NCBI GenBank assembly: GCA_007922195.1
Contig: ML681963.1
Location: 56,775,586-56,839,585, forward strand
DNA length: 64,000 nucleotides
Direction of reading: 5' to 3'
DNA from: Podocnemis expansa
Lineage: Eukaryota; Chordata; Testudines; Podocnemididae
A program made the position numbers and the translations under genes. Position 1 is the first letter of the stretch. Every line of letters starts with the position of its first letter. Below are positions 33,455 to 44,804 of this stretch, one piece after another. The notes under the pieces are model-generated. The model had not been told where the DNA came from. It saw only the letters and a program-made list of their open reading frames with translations, and ran no database searches.

Positions 33455-33552
33455 GAAAAACAAGAATTTCAGGCAGGAAGTTCTCTGGCCTGTGTAATAG
33501 GAGGGTCGACTAGAATGCTCACATTGATCTCTTCTGGCTTTGGAATCCATGA
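33455..33552 (+). mobile_element. CR1 3' end fragment, plus strand
   Basis: AAGTTCTCTGGCCTGTGTAA, GGAGGGTCGACTAGAATG and GATCTCTTCTGGCTTTGGAA followed by CCATGATG match the CR1 3' end. It may belong to the same insertion as the reverse-transcriptase relic at 32945, with the MIR between them. Confidence 0.7.
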
Positions 33553-35285
33553 TGTGGCAGCTTCCCTCTACCTGACCTGGTGAGAATGGGCAAAGACCCT
33601 GAATAGATCAATTCCTCCCTCTTTATAACTTCCCAGTGCCTCTGTCAAGCAACTTACAGATCAGCATCATCTGCTAACCTCTGAATCCTATCAGGTGACT
33701 TTGTGGGCAGGTGAACTCTCCCCTTACAAACTGGTTTTCCTGGAAGGGGCAGGGGGAGAGCCAGTCAATCATCTAGGTTGTTTCTATTAGAATAGAGGAA
33801 CATCCTGATTTAACAGATCCCTGTTGTCAACCCTGCATCAATCCCCTGTGGAAATTCAGTCCAACACAGACATGAAAGCACAGCAGAGCAAAGGGCTACA
33901 CCTTCAGCTGGGTAGAGATACACACAAAGACTTAGTTCCTCATCTCACAGAGACTTCATAACTTGTATAGTCAAGTTTCCCAAAGCATCACACCCTTCAC
34001 CAATGTTTCTATGTGAGATACAAGAGGAACACAAAGAGCAACCTTGTAACACTACCACCAATGACTGCAAGTCTTTGGATTAATGGCCTCCCTTACTCTG
34101 CAGCAGTTCTGCAGCTAAGAAGCCCATTTTACCATGGACACACTTACCAATTCAGTGAGTGCACAGGAAATAAAGACAAGAATGAAATGAAATTAAATGC
34201 AGCCAGCAAAGGTATTCCGCAAACCTAAGTGCCTAATTCCAAATGAGCTAAGCCTACGGGCATTAGTGTAAAATGAGTGAGTATAGGAGAGATTCAGTCA
34301 CATGATGACTAGTCAGAAGCAAAAGAGCTGTGTGCATATGTAACATCCTTCACAAACTTTGACAACCATTAGGCAGCTTGTGTGCTTACACCACACTATT
34401 GACCAATATTGTCTCATTGTTTCCGTCTGCTACCCCATCTGTCTGTTTACAGCCAATGAATCTTATAAATTGACTCTAAGCTTTTTGGTATACGAACTGT
34501 CTTTGTTATCTGTTTGTACCTAGCACAGCAGATACTTTGGCCCCGATTTAGGCTTCTAGCTGCCACAGGAACACATATAGCTAATAATAAATATATTTCA
34601 AAAGGATGGATTGATCCACTCTTGGCAAAAGTTGCATGTGGAAGTGCTAGATTCCAGCCCACAAACATACTAGTAAGGGTAGTTTTTTAGGAGGATGGTT
34701 TATATCAGCCTCTTTGTGAATTCATTCTTGGTGCAAGTTCACTATTTTAGATGTGGAATTTTATTTTCATGAGAAAAGCTTTTTCTTTTTTTCAAAACTG
34801 GCTTTTTTTTTTTTTGCTGTAGCCCCTCATTCCAGCAGCAAGAGAATGGATTTTTGCTAACATTTTTGCCAGTGAAGAGACAGTTGTGGTGATGTGTTCA
34901 AAGTTCAAAGGCCATCCTACAGAAAGACACGTGAAGCTGTGTGTGTGTACCTATAAAGTGATACTTTTCCCATCTATGTTGTAGGCTTTGCAACAGGGGA
35001 GCTTATTCATTCTTAGCTCCCACTTTGTAAAATCCCAAGCCTATGCATACGGGTATTTTTTTAAATGAATTATCTCTAGCAAATCAGTGATAAATCTGTA
35101 TTAGGGCAGCAAGCTCTCTACGAATACAGGAAACATGTTTTCTTCTCAACACCTGAAAGAAGCCAGTGCTCAAGAATTTTTAAAAGGACCTTGGTGAATG
35201 GGAGGTCAAAAGCAAGGACAGCACTGAATCTCAACCAGCAGGAGAAAGGGAGGGAGTGGAACACAGGGGAAGCAATGGGTGGACT
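33553..35285. other. Unassigned intergenic sequence
   Basis: No gene. T13 occurs at 34803-34815. The rest is unrecognised. Confidence 0.4.
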
Positions 35286-35293
35286 GTATAAGG

Positions 35294-35471
35294 CAGTGCT
35301 CCTCAACCTTCTGCAGGTCATGACACATGTGGCGGTGTGTCATGACCCTCTAGGACATACCAGGTCACCCACCCCAGGCCAAATCCAGCCACCTCCCTGG
35401 CTCTTCATGACACATTTACCACTATGTAGTGACACAGTAATGTGTCCCAACACAGTAGCTGAGAATCGCTG
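35294..35471. mobile_element. Short hAT MITE, 178 bp (copy A)
   Basis: Ends CAGTGCTCCTCAACC and GCTGAGAATCGCTG are inverted repeats. A perfect 8-bp duplication GTATAAGG flanks it (35286-35293 and 35472-35479). It shares GTGACACAGTAATGTGTCC with the copy at 38323-38502, so both belong to one family. Confidence 0.9.
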
Positions 35472-35479
35472 GTATAAGG

Positions 35480-36029
35480 TATCAAGGAGACAGACAGAAG
35501 TGTGATGAATGTATTTAGATGATTTGAACTTCTGGATGCTCCTCCTAATTAACACTCTCTTCCTCTTGATGTTCAAGCACAGCTAGTAGAAATAATCTGT
35601 TTTCTTACTAAGCCAACAGAAAGAAGGACCTCTCCCCTTCTGTGTACCAGAGTTATGCTTTCTGGATCCACTTCAGTGCAGGGCTGCCAAAACCAAGGAG
35701 TCACAGGTGCGTGTGCCTGCTGTGCGAAAGGAAATGAAAGTTGTTTCTTTCACAGATGCCTCCTGTTATGTCACAACTAAAGGACTCAAAATGCTTTTCC
35801 TGTGAGAACAGCTTTCTGTAGAAACCTGCACGTTTGTCCTTTTCCCTTTAGAGATGGTGCATGGAATATACTGATCACTTATAACATTGCTGATACCAGA
35901 ACTGCCCTAAATATCATATAGAACATGTGGGACAAAGTACCAATGGAAAAGCAATGATTCACTAAGGCTGATAAGCATGTTGTATTATGAGTTCTAAATA
36001 TGTAGGATATATCTGCATTTCAAACTTGT
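35480..36029. other. Unassigned intergenic sequence
   Basis: Nothing recognisable. Confidence 0.4.
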
Positions 36030-36720
36030 GCATTGTTTCTGGGTGACAACCCAAAACAAGATTGCAGAAGCACTAAGCCTGCATAATAGCCTATCAAGGC
36101 CATTAAATATACAAGGACATGGGACTTGGATGCCTTTCCATGCCATGTGCTGTGTGGCTGTGTGTGGACAAGCCATATGATGAAGCAACATAAAAGGCAG
36201 CTGCAGTATCTCTGTCTGGTCTCCATTCCTGCTTCCTACCTCTGAATCAACTCATCTACAACTGAAACTGTGAATCAAAGGAGTGAGACCCATCCAGCCA
36301 CTGGCTGTATGCCAGGGGGACAGTATAAGCCTGCAAACTCCATAGCTTTGCTGAGAATCGGATATATGTGGATTTTAAAGTCATGTCATTTGTATGTAAC
36401 TGATTGCTTTGATCATTTAACATCACTCATTTGTTTCTTTCTTTTATAAAAAACCTTTAGTTTAGTTATTAAAGGGGACTGGCTGGCAGAGTAGTATTTT
36501 AGGTAAGACCCAGATCTATATTGATCTGGCAATGTGGCTGACTCTCTGGGGCCAAAAGAACATTTTGGTAAAGGAAAGAGATTAAAAACCTTATCTTTTT
36601 ACTGGACCCAGGTGTTGACTGTGGGCCAGAGACTGAAAAGCGATAAAGAGGGCTGTGTATTTCTTGGTGTAGCTTCGTGATAGCCAGCATGGGAAAGCCA
36701 GACCACATCTTATAACTGGT
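36030..36720 (+). repeat. Possible LTR-type or other unclassified interspersed repeat
   Basis: The block around 36440-36500 (TTATAAAAAACCTTTAGTTT, then TTATTAAAGGGGACTGGCTG) is a sequence I associate with a dispersed reptile repeat, possibly of LTR type, but I cannot name it. No flanking duplication, primer-binding site or coding region was found, so this is a tentative call. Confidence 0.25.
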
Positions 36721-36995
36721 TAGGGAATCTAACTTCAGTATTACTCACCAATTCTGGGAGAATCTACTCTCCTTTTTTGCAGTCTTCCTTGTCCTTGGCA
36801 TTTTTGAGTGGGATACCCTACACAGGGACTGATCAGACCTTTCTTCTGTGAATAGCTAATACAGAAGCATGCAGCACTCATTCTCAGAGAAAAAAAATCA
36901 AACAAGGGTTTTAGGCCTATTTTACATACATTATTTATTGCTGAAAGTAAAATATAATATTTCAGAACAGCTCTTTACAAATCTTGGAAACATAA

Positions 36996-37036
<41 letters not shown>

Positions 37037-38239
37037 ATATATAAAATAAAATTTCTAATTTTTTGAGAAGTGTTCTGATGCTAATAAGCAAAGGCTCTTT
37101 CTGAGTTAATAATGTGGCCTTTGGGTCATCTCTTCTCTGTGTCAAAAGATGCATTAGAATCCACTTAAAGCACCAAATAACTCTCCCGGTTTGCTGGTGA
37201 CCTTTGCAGTCTGAACTGAGACGCAATTTGTCTAAATAGGCTAAAACAATATTGAAGGACGGAGCTGACTTCAGTTCAATAACAAAAAGGGCTTTTGGAA
37301 AACAAACATGGAAAATGTGTGTGGAAAGGTCAGGACATTGAAAGTCAAGTATCAGCTACTAAGAGCCTGATATTTAAAACTCTGTGTGTCTCTTGGAACC
37401 TGCATGTGGCTGTGGGTGTAATCCTTTTAGAAGTGGAAACAAGGACATGCACCATGACCCAACCACAACTGTATTTAGATGTCTGGCATCTACATTTATG
37501 CCTGACAAATCACCCCCTGCAATTATTTGCAAGTGCAGAAGCAGGAGAATAGATTGAAGACCACTTTTTAAAAAGCATCAGGTCTTGAGGGCTGAAGAGC
37601 TTAGAGTGTCCAATGTGATAACAGGGACAAGTGTTTTGCCCTATTGGTATGTGTCTGCCTTTTCATTTTGTATCCATGACTCAGATACCAGCTCTGTTGG
37701 GATAAAGCTTCTTCCCCTTTGAAGCTGTTTGTTGTGGAACTGCTTCTGTTTCCAAGTGGGATGACTTGTCTATCTAATTAATGCATTTATAGGATATCTA
37801 TCAGGATTTAGGTATTTAGGCCTGATAGCTACTTGAATAATATTACCCAGCATGCTTTGCTAGCTGGAAGCTGTTCTGCTTGACTGGCTCTACAAAAAGA
37901 TTGGAAGATTTGGATTCATACTTCCACATGCATCAAATTCTTTTCTGGGTGTTGTGCACATCAGAGCAACTACTCAGATTTTCCCACTTTTCACCTCCAG
38001 CTGTTCATTAAATCTCAGACTCTATAGGGAGCGCAGAGATTTCCCAGAAGTGCTGAGAAAGAAAAGATGTTCTTGTGGCTATAGTGATGACTGTCACTCA
38101 AGAAATCTAAGTTGCACCATCCACTCTATCGACCCACCCCAGGTGATCGGGGTAAGTCAGTCTCTCTTGCTTTTGTCCCTAGTGTAAATGCAGATTCCTT
38201 TTGCCCTCCATTTCCCTCTCTTGTTCTTAGCCTGCAAAT
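36721..38239. other. Unassigned sequence with a CT microsatellite
   Basis: No gene called. A frame at 37954-38150 followed by GGGTAAGTC looks superficially exon-like but has no recognisable domain. Confidence 0.4.
36999..37032 (+). repeat. (CT)17 microsatellite
   Basis: Seventeen perfect CT units followed by GTATATATAT. Confidence 0.95.
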
Positions 38240-38314
38240 GCTTTGTATAAAGAGCTGTCTATTATTGTGTTTATAAAGCACTTAGCACAACAGGGCCCCA
38301 ATCATAGTGGTGAC
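38240..38314 (+). repeat. MIR-like 3' tail
   Basis: ATAAAGCACTTAGCACAACA then GGGCCCCAATCATAGTGG is the tail of the MIR-like amniote SINE in plus orientation. The hAT at 38323 sits at its end. Confidence 0.55.
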
Positions 38315-38322
38315 CTCTAAGG

Positions 38323-38502
38323 CAATGGTTCTCAACCATTTGTGAGTTGTGACATACTTGGCAGCATTTTACGAACCAACAGGACAGATCAGCCCGCTCC
38401 CACCCCAAGCCAAATCCAGCTATTTCCCTGGATCTCTGCAATGCACTTACTGTTGTGTGGTGACACAGTAATGTGTCCTGACACAGTGGTTGAGAACTGC
38501 TG
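38323..38502. mobile_element. Short hAT MITE, 180 bp (copy B)
   Basis: Ends CAATGGTTCTCAACC and GGTTGAGAACTGCTG are inverted repeats. The flanks CTCTAAGG (38315-38322) and CTGTAAGG (38503-38510) match at 7 of 8 positions. It is the same family as 35294-35471. Confidence 0.9.
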
Positions 38503-38508
38503 CTGTAA

Positions 38509-38780
38509 GGGTCTGTCTGCACAGCAAAGAAAAACCTGCAGCTGGCCAATGTCCAGTGACTCAGGTTCATGGGAGTTGGGCTATGGGGCTGTTTCATTGC
38601 TGTGTAGATGTCTGGATCAGCTGCAGTCTAAGTTCTTGTACCCTCCCATCTTGCAGGGTCCTAGAGTCCAAGATCAAGACCAAGCCCAGATGTCTACACA
38701 GCAATGACGTAGCCAGGCAAGCCCTCAAGTCAGTTGGCATAGGCCTACTGCAGGTGTCTAGTTGCTGTGTAGAGAGATCC
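38509..38780. mobile_element. Palindromic MITE with TCTGCACAGC ends, 272 bp
   Basis: The left end GGGTCTGTCTGCACAGC and right end GTTGCTGTGTAGAGAGATCC are inverted repeats. A second inverted pair lies inside (GCTGTGTAGATGTCTGG near 38598 with CCAGATGTCTACACAGC near 38687). The whole element can fold into a long hairpin. It starts within the target duplication of the hAT before it, so the hAT landed on its edge. Confidence 0.7.
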
Positions 38781-38796
38781 AGGGTGTTACTGCAAT

Positions 38797-39323
38797 CAGG
38801 GCCATAACTAGGCTATCTGATGCCCAGGGCAAACAGCCCCCAAGGCGCCCCCACCCACCCTGGGCCCTGATCCAGCCCAGGGCCTGATCTGTCCCAGGGG
38901 CATGGAGCCAGATCTGGCCCCAGTGTCCCAGCCAGGCAGGTACCTTCCCTGTCACTGGCAGATCGTGGACAGGGCTGGGCAGGGGGTGCCAGCTTTCCCC
39001 GCTGCCTGGTGAGCGCAGCCAGAGCTGGACAGGGGGTGCCGGCTTTCCCAGACGCCAGCAGATCACAACCAAGGCCCTGCGGGGAGAGCTGGCTTTTTCT
39101 GCCACTGGTAGATTGCAGCCAGAGCTGGGAGGTGGTGTCTTCCCCAGTGAGTGTGGCTCAGGGGCAGGGTAGGAGATGACCTCCCCAGCCTGACCTGTGG
39201 AGGAATGTGCCTTTGGCAAAAGCACATTCCTCTTTGGGGCCAGGTAGGGTGAGTCATCTGGCGCCCTTTAAACTTTGTTGCCCTGGGCTTTGTCCCATAG
39301 GCCCCACCCTAGTTACAGCCCTG
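38797..39323. mobile_element. Non-autonomous hAT element, 527 bp
   Basis: Ends CAGGGCCATAACTAGG and CCTAGTTACAGCCCTG are inverted repeats, with a perfect 8-bp duplication ACTGCAAT (38789-38796 and 39324-39331). The interior has three related units with GGGGGTGCCAGCTTTCCC, GGGGGTGCCGGCTTTCCC and GGGGAGAGCTGGCTTTTT. Frames inside it are not coding. Confidence 0.9.
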
Positions 39324-39358
39324 ACTGCAATACAAAGAATAAATCACAAGGCTGGGGG

Positions 39359-39626
39359 TAGAGCCCTGCTAATATGCAGATATCTGCGGATATCCACATT
39401 ATAGCTGCATCTGCAGATACAACATGGATATCCATGGACCATTTCTTGCAGATGCAGATTGGATACAGGTCCATATATTTTTATCTTCACAGAGCTAGAG
39501 CTCTGCAGATATGTGGATATCTGCATTATATCTGCGTCCGTGGATACAACACGGATATCCGTGAACCATTTCTTGTGGATGCAGCCTGGATATGGATCCA
39601 CGTATTTGTATTCATGCAGGGCTCTA
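39359..39626. mobile_element. Tandem dimer of a hAT MITE, 268 bp
   Basis: The outer ends TAGAGCCCTGC and GCAGGGCTCTA are perfect inverted repeats. The flanks GCTGGGGG (39351-39358) and GTTGGGGG (39627-39634) match at 7 of 8 positions. Two diverged units (39359-39497 and 39495-39626) each run from a GCAGATATCTGC-type start through GGATATCCATGGACC or GGATATCCGTGAACC to a terminal AGAGCTA or AGGGCTCTA, sharing a CTAGAG junction. Confidence 0.8.
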
Positions 39627-39634
39627 GTTGGGGG

Positions 39635-42338
39635 TTAATACAGAGAGATGCTCCAAGGGGAAACCATACTCCATAAAATTGTATCCAAGTCTGAAGAACA
39701 ATGCAGCATTCTACTTAATGGCCTCTTTAGATAAGTTAGTAAACTAGCAAAAATCCAAGGTGTCTTTGGACATCTGGATGGCTAATCTTCTTCAGAGCTG
39801 AACAGGAGCATGTGTCAAAAACCAAGACACCCTGCTCTCGACTTCAGCTTAGCTATTGTCCTACTTATGTCATGGCTGCGTACGTGTTGCTCACACAGAT
39901 TAATGAGAGGGGTTTTCGGGCACAGCATAAGGGAGGCTGTTTAATCTCTATGCTACAAGATATTTGAGTCTAAATATTTCCACTGTATTCCCTTTTCCCA
40001 AACTTACTTACAGCACCAGGCGGAAGTGCAGAGTTCTAATGGCTTCTCTAATGAACTGCAGGAACTTCATCAACGGACGGGAATGAAGGGCATAGGGGAG
40101 TACAGTGTATTATAATAGACACATTGCTGCCCTTTCAGGATTTCTGTGGAGCCAAAGGCATTGTTCAGAAGGCCCACAGCCAGGGCATAAATATAGATAT
40201 AAAAGCATCATTGCATCACACAGCTCAATGACAAGATAGTGTCTAATTATAGAAACCACAAAGACACCTTCAAGCTACATATAAAGAGGAAATGCAGCTC
40301 TAAGAATGACTCCCAAGGTAAGTCCCAAAGAGAGTGGGAAAGGGAAATAAACCTTGATTTGCTGAAAAGAAAGGAGAAGTGAGCACATTCAAATGGAAGG
40401 AGACTGGAAAATGAGGGACTTCTGTGTAACTAACAAGGAAACAGCAAAAACTACCCACCCAAAGGGAAACATAAAACTGAAAATTAGGTAATAAATCTCT
40501 AACCCCATGAAAGAAAATACAGTTCTACAGAAAAATACAAAACCTAACATTCTGGAACATAGCAGAGTAGAATTTATAGCCTAATTACACATGCACATCT
40601 AAAAAAACCAATATCTCCAGTGAGAAGTGGAGGGAAGAAAAGACATCTGAAGGTAGGAACTTAGATTCCACCCTGGAAAATGCCAAGGCAGAATCAAAAA
40701 GGAGGACTGAATGAGTGGTAACTTAACTCTCTCTCTCTCCCCCTTTAAAATGTTTGTGTCAGATCCTCAGTTGGTTGATGTAACTTTGTTGACTCTAGAG
40801 GAGTGAGGTCTTCTGACTCAAGTCAAGGAGCTGGCCTGGTCTCTCCAAGTCAAGGAGAAGGTGCCATGGCATGACAGTTGCAGAGCATAGGGGAAGGGTG
40901 TTTTGTCCCTATTGCATGGATACTCAGCCATCACCAGTCTCCAGGGACATATGTGCCACATACACAGAACTAAGGATCTGTCCTGTGCAGGCTGGCATTC
41001 AAAAGTATTTTGTTCTGTGAGAGAGAGTGTTATTCTGAATGCTTAAAAATATTGCTCCGAAGGAAAATACATGGAGCAGATGTTTGCAGAGGAGCAGAAA
41101 GTCAGTGGTGGCACATAAGCATTAAATTCTTGGTGGTAGTTATTACAGCTGCTTGGAAATGCCTTTTGTTGGTATGAAAAGTTTCAGTGAAAACAGAAGT
41201 GCTTTTTGTTTTAAGTTTTCTCTTTTTTTTTTTTTTGGCTAATCTAAACTAAACTAAACAGATAAAAGTGTCAGATATGGAGATTGCCTGTAAAAATACC
41301 TATTATGAGGGGAAAAATTGTCAACCCCCCTCCACACACACGCACAGAGAGAGAGAGAGAGAGAGAAAAAAGCCAGGACATGATGTAAGATTCGAGATGT
41401 TATACTCTGTCCATAGCAGCCTGGCAGCATGACTAAACTCAGAGGGCTGGTTGCTGACTGTCGTATTCCCAGACCTTTCTGTCTCAGATGAGCCATACTG
41501 ATACCAGAGAGAGAGAGGTCCCCACTTGGCAGCAAAGTGCCTCAATGAGGACTAAAACAAGTTTATGCATCTGTAAAGAAGGGGAAAGGAAGCAGATGCC
41601 ATTAGAATTGCAAGGGCCATTGAAACACACCAAGCAGCCTTCCCGTGGACCAGAGCTAAATGAGCCACACAGGCCATCTGGAGTTCCCTGTGGGAATTTG
41701 AGAAAGTTAATCAAATTGCATTGGACATTTTCTATTTGATTTCAGAGCAGAGTCCAGTAGCTACACTGCTCCCTGGTCATGTACTGCTGGTTGCTTAAAT
41801 TCAGGTCACCTTAGCTCTGTGCCAACACGTCACCCTTCTGGTTTCAAATCTTTAATTCCCTTCCCAATGCCAGTTTCTTAGACTGAAGGTACAGGAACCT
41901 AGAAACACAACACAATGTAGATCAACAGGAATGTAGCCAGCTGCCAGTGTCCTGGTGTGCTACAGAAACAGCAACACCCACTTGACTATCCTTAACAAAA
42001 GAGGCTTTGGTTTTCTGCAGGACAGAGAAACAGTACCCAATGGGGGCAGAGAGAAAAAAAGTAGCTGCTTGGCAGTTAGGAATTAGCTCTTTCTGACAAC
42101 GTATTTCTCTGCTCAGCAATGGCTATGGACCTAAGCACAGATGCAATCTAGAACAGCTGCAAAGGTGCACTAGCTCAGAGTGGCTCAAGGCACCTCTAGG
42201 AACCTAGACACCTTCTGGCTAATGTCATCACAACCTCCCTATGGACACAATAGGAGAAACTCAACATCTTTGTCTATGTAGGCACACTTTATGAATTAAT
42301 AATGTAGGCAGACTGGAGCTAAGATTCTGGCAAGAGCT
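39635..42338. other. Unassigned intergenic sequence
   Basis: No gene. It contains a T14 run (41223-41236), a short AAACT repeat (about 41245-41259) and a GA microsatellite (41346-41366). The rest is unrecognised. Confidence 0.4.
41346..41366 (+). repeat. (AG)10 microsatellite
   Basis: About ten AG units inside a purine-rich stretch. Confidence 0.9.
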
Positions 42339-42339
42339 A

Positions 42340-42818
42340 CAGGGCACCCCAGGTCGTGGACAAATTGGAGAAAGTCCAGAGACGAGCAACACAAATGATT
42401 AAAGGTCTGGAACACTTGACTTATGAGAGTCGATTGAAAGAGCTGGGTTTGTTTAGTTTAGAAAAGAGGAGACTGAGGTGGGACATGATAACAGTTTTCA
42501 AGGGCCTAAAAGGTTGTTATGAGGAGGAGGGAAAAAATTGTTCTCCTTAACTGCCGATGATAGGACAAGAAGCAATGGGTTTAAATTACAGCAAGGGAGG
42601 TTTAGGCTAGAAATTAGGAAAGAAGTCCTAACTGTCAGGGTGATTAACCCCTAGAATAAGTTGCCTAGGCATGTTGTGGAATCTCCATCACTGGAAGTGT
42701 TTAAGAGCAGGTTAGACAAGCACCTGTCAGGGACAGTTTAAAGGGTACTTGGTCCTACCATGAATGCAAGTGACTGGACTTGATGACCTTTCATGGTCCC
42801 TTCCAGTTTCTATGATTC
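42340..42818 (+). mobile_element. 5'-truncated CR1 LINE, plus strand
   Basis: This is the last part of CR1 ORF2 followed by the 3' untranslated region, with GATGACCTTTCATGGTCCC and TTCTATGATTC marking the 3' end. The 5' break is near 42340. Frame breaks near 42545 show it is dead. Confidence 0.85.
42356..42550 (+). pseudogene. CR1 ORF2 C-terminal fragment
   Basis: The frame preserves the C-terminal block of CR1 ORF2 after the reverse-transcriptase core: [17 protein letters not shown] (residues 3-19), [16 protein letters not shown] and [11 protein letters not shown]. The same blocks occur in the longer CR1 frame at 44887-46263. It then loses frame where that protein continues with a [11 protein letters not shown] segment. 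In the intact element this protein makes cDNA at the target site. Here only about 65 residues plus out-of-frame remains survive, so it is non-functional. Its wording differs from the minus-strand copy, which suggests another CR1 subfamily. Confidence 0.8.
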
Positions 42819-42975
42819 GAAGTCTCCTTAGTGCTCATGCTATCTTTGAACTGGCAGGACTGCCAATGAGGGAGTTAACTTCTGAGGTGGATGCCTTGCA
42901 AGGGACTAAATCAAGCCTACCTGCTCTGCAACTGCCCAGGGGTGGGGGGGCTGGCTTTGAAGCAGTGGCCTAGAG

Positions 42976-43467
42976 CAATGATTCCCAACCTGTGGTCCAA
43001 AGACCACTGATGGTCCCATGGGGGCACTGCAGGTGGTCCAGGGGGGAACAGGTTGGGAAAAGTGCGGCTGGAGCCATGATGTGCAGGGCCACAGAGGATA
43101 GGGGAGCGGGGTGGGGAGTGCAGGGCCATGGGAAATGGGGGGGTGGTAACAGGCTTGTAGCTGGGGAGATCAGGGGCACGGGCGTTGAAGCTTAAGAGCC
43201 TCGTGTCTGGGGAGTGCAGAGCCAAGGCGGACAGGGGTGCAGTAAGGCACTGGAGGCCGGGAAGTGCAGGGCTGCAGTGCACATGGTCTGCAGGGTGGGA
43301 AAAGCAGACAGCTGGCATGGTAAGCCGTTCGTGGCCGGGGAGTGCAGGGCTGCAGGGGACAGGGGCACAATAAGGGGCTCAGGGCTGGGGAATGCAGAGT
43401 GATGGTCTGTGAAAGCTTTTGATGATGATGTAGTGGCTTTTGTAAAGAAAAAGGTTGGGAAACACTG
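42976..43467. mobile_element. Non-autonomous hAT element, 492 bp
   Basis: The left end CAATGATTCCCAACC and right end GGTTGGGAAACACTG are inverted repeats with a perfect 8-bp duplication GCCTAGAG (42968-42975 and 43468-43475). The G-rich interior contains about five degenerate units around GGGGAGTGCAGGGC, CTGGGGAGTGCAGAGC and similar, spaced 60-90 bases apart. Frames on either strand reflect this composition. Confidence 0.9.
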
Positions 43468-43475
43468 GCCTAGAG

Positions 43476-44804
43476 GGAAAAGTTGTTCATTAAATTAACC
43501 AACCTTTCAGATCCCCCATTCTCCACTCTCTTCACTGGGTAGCATCCTACACTTCCCTTGCTGTGAAGTGTTCTGAGTTGACATCAGTGCTAACCCTGGG
43601 CATGTCAACCTAGGACAAGCCATTGCCAAAAATCCCAGGTGCCAGTTCGATACTTTCAGGAGCTCACCTCCCTCCAGCAGAGGCCTCAGGGGTCTCCTTT
43701 GAGGATGAGGGGATCTGAGGCCATTTTTATAGGGACTTAGCTTTCCTCTGCTTTTCCTGTGTGGAAAACAGATTTTCATGGAAAATTAGATGACCCCGTG
43801 GTGACATAAGTCTTTGAAGTTGATAGGTAAATAGGCGGAGAAAGAGAAAGACACAGGATTCCTGTGTTTGCACCTTTGCTTCATTTGTAACCGAATTACC
43901 GTGTTTTGTTAAGCATATTCCAGTTCCAGAACAGCTCTGATCATGTTGCAGTACAGACTATGGTGCCAGCAACGACAGCTAGTAACCACATTTTTATCTG
44001 TCGGCAGCTTATCAGTAGTTGAGCCACAGACTTTCCACATTCCAGCAGTGAATTATGATATAAAAAATAAGCATGGCCCTAATTATTGGTTCTTTGTCTC
44101 CTTTTTGCAAACAGATGCTCCATTGTTTTCTGAGCTTGTTCACTCAATCCTCTTACATGTATACAGTACATGCTATTCTGGACTACACAGTACTGTCTTG
44201 TATCTTAATTCTTAAAGTGCATACTAATAGAAAAGCATGACAGTTGTATCTTGGTTATTGTCTCCTCTCTAACATGACTCCCTTGAATATCTCATGTCTT
44301 CCAAATAGTCAACAAAGGAAGATACAATATATTTTGCAGGTGCCAGGTTCAGATGATATTTGTTATATACTATGTTAACAAAATTATTCATCTATGGGTC
44401 GGATCTGAAGAAAAAAATCTATCAGATTTCTGCCTTGGAAGCTGAGTGAAGTGATGGATTTACAGAATGGAGAAACTTAGGATTTGTCACACTGAAAGTA
44501 TCCCCAGGCTCTTAGCATCTGCTCTCCATGTTTTGGACAAGATCAAAACATGATGAGGTCCTGCTCACCCTTAATCCCTAATGACTCTGTCATGCGAGGT
44601 GTGGAAAGCCAAGAACTTCATCTGGAATGTGTACACTCAGAGCCTTGCTTCGCTGGAAGAGACTGGATGAGCACATCTGCCACCAGTGCTCACACAGTTG
44701 AGCTCAAAAGTCAGTTTGTGTGAATATGGGAGCTCGTGACTGTGAAATTAGTTTTCCTCAAAAATTCATGGCAATGTAACCCATCCTTTCCTTATGTATT
44801 TCCA
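43476..44804. other. Unassigned intergenic sequence
   Basis: No gene or clear repeat was recognised. Confidence 0.4.

Noticed and set aside
38002..38140. Possible endothelin-like peptide (KRCSC start)
   Set aside because: The cysteine spacing (C-x-C-x5-C-x6-C) does not fit endothelins (C-x-C-x7-C-x3-C), and the rest does not match.
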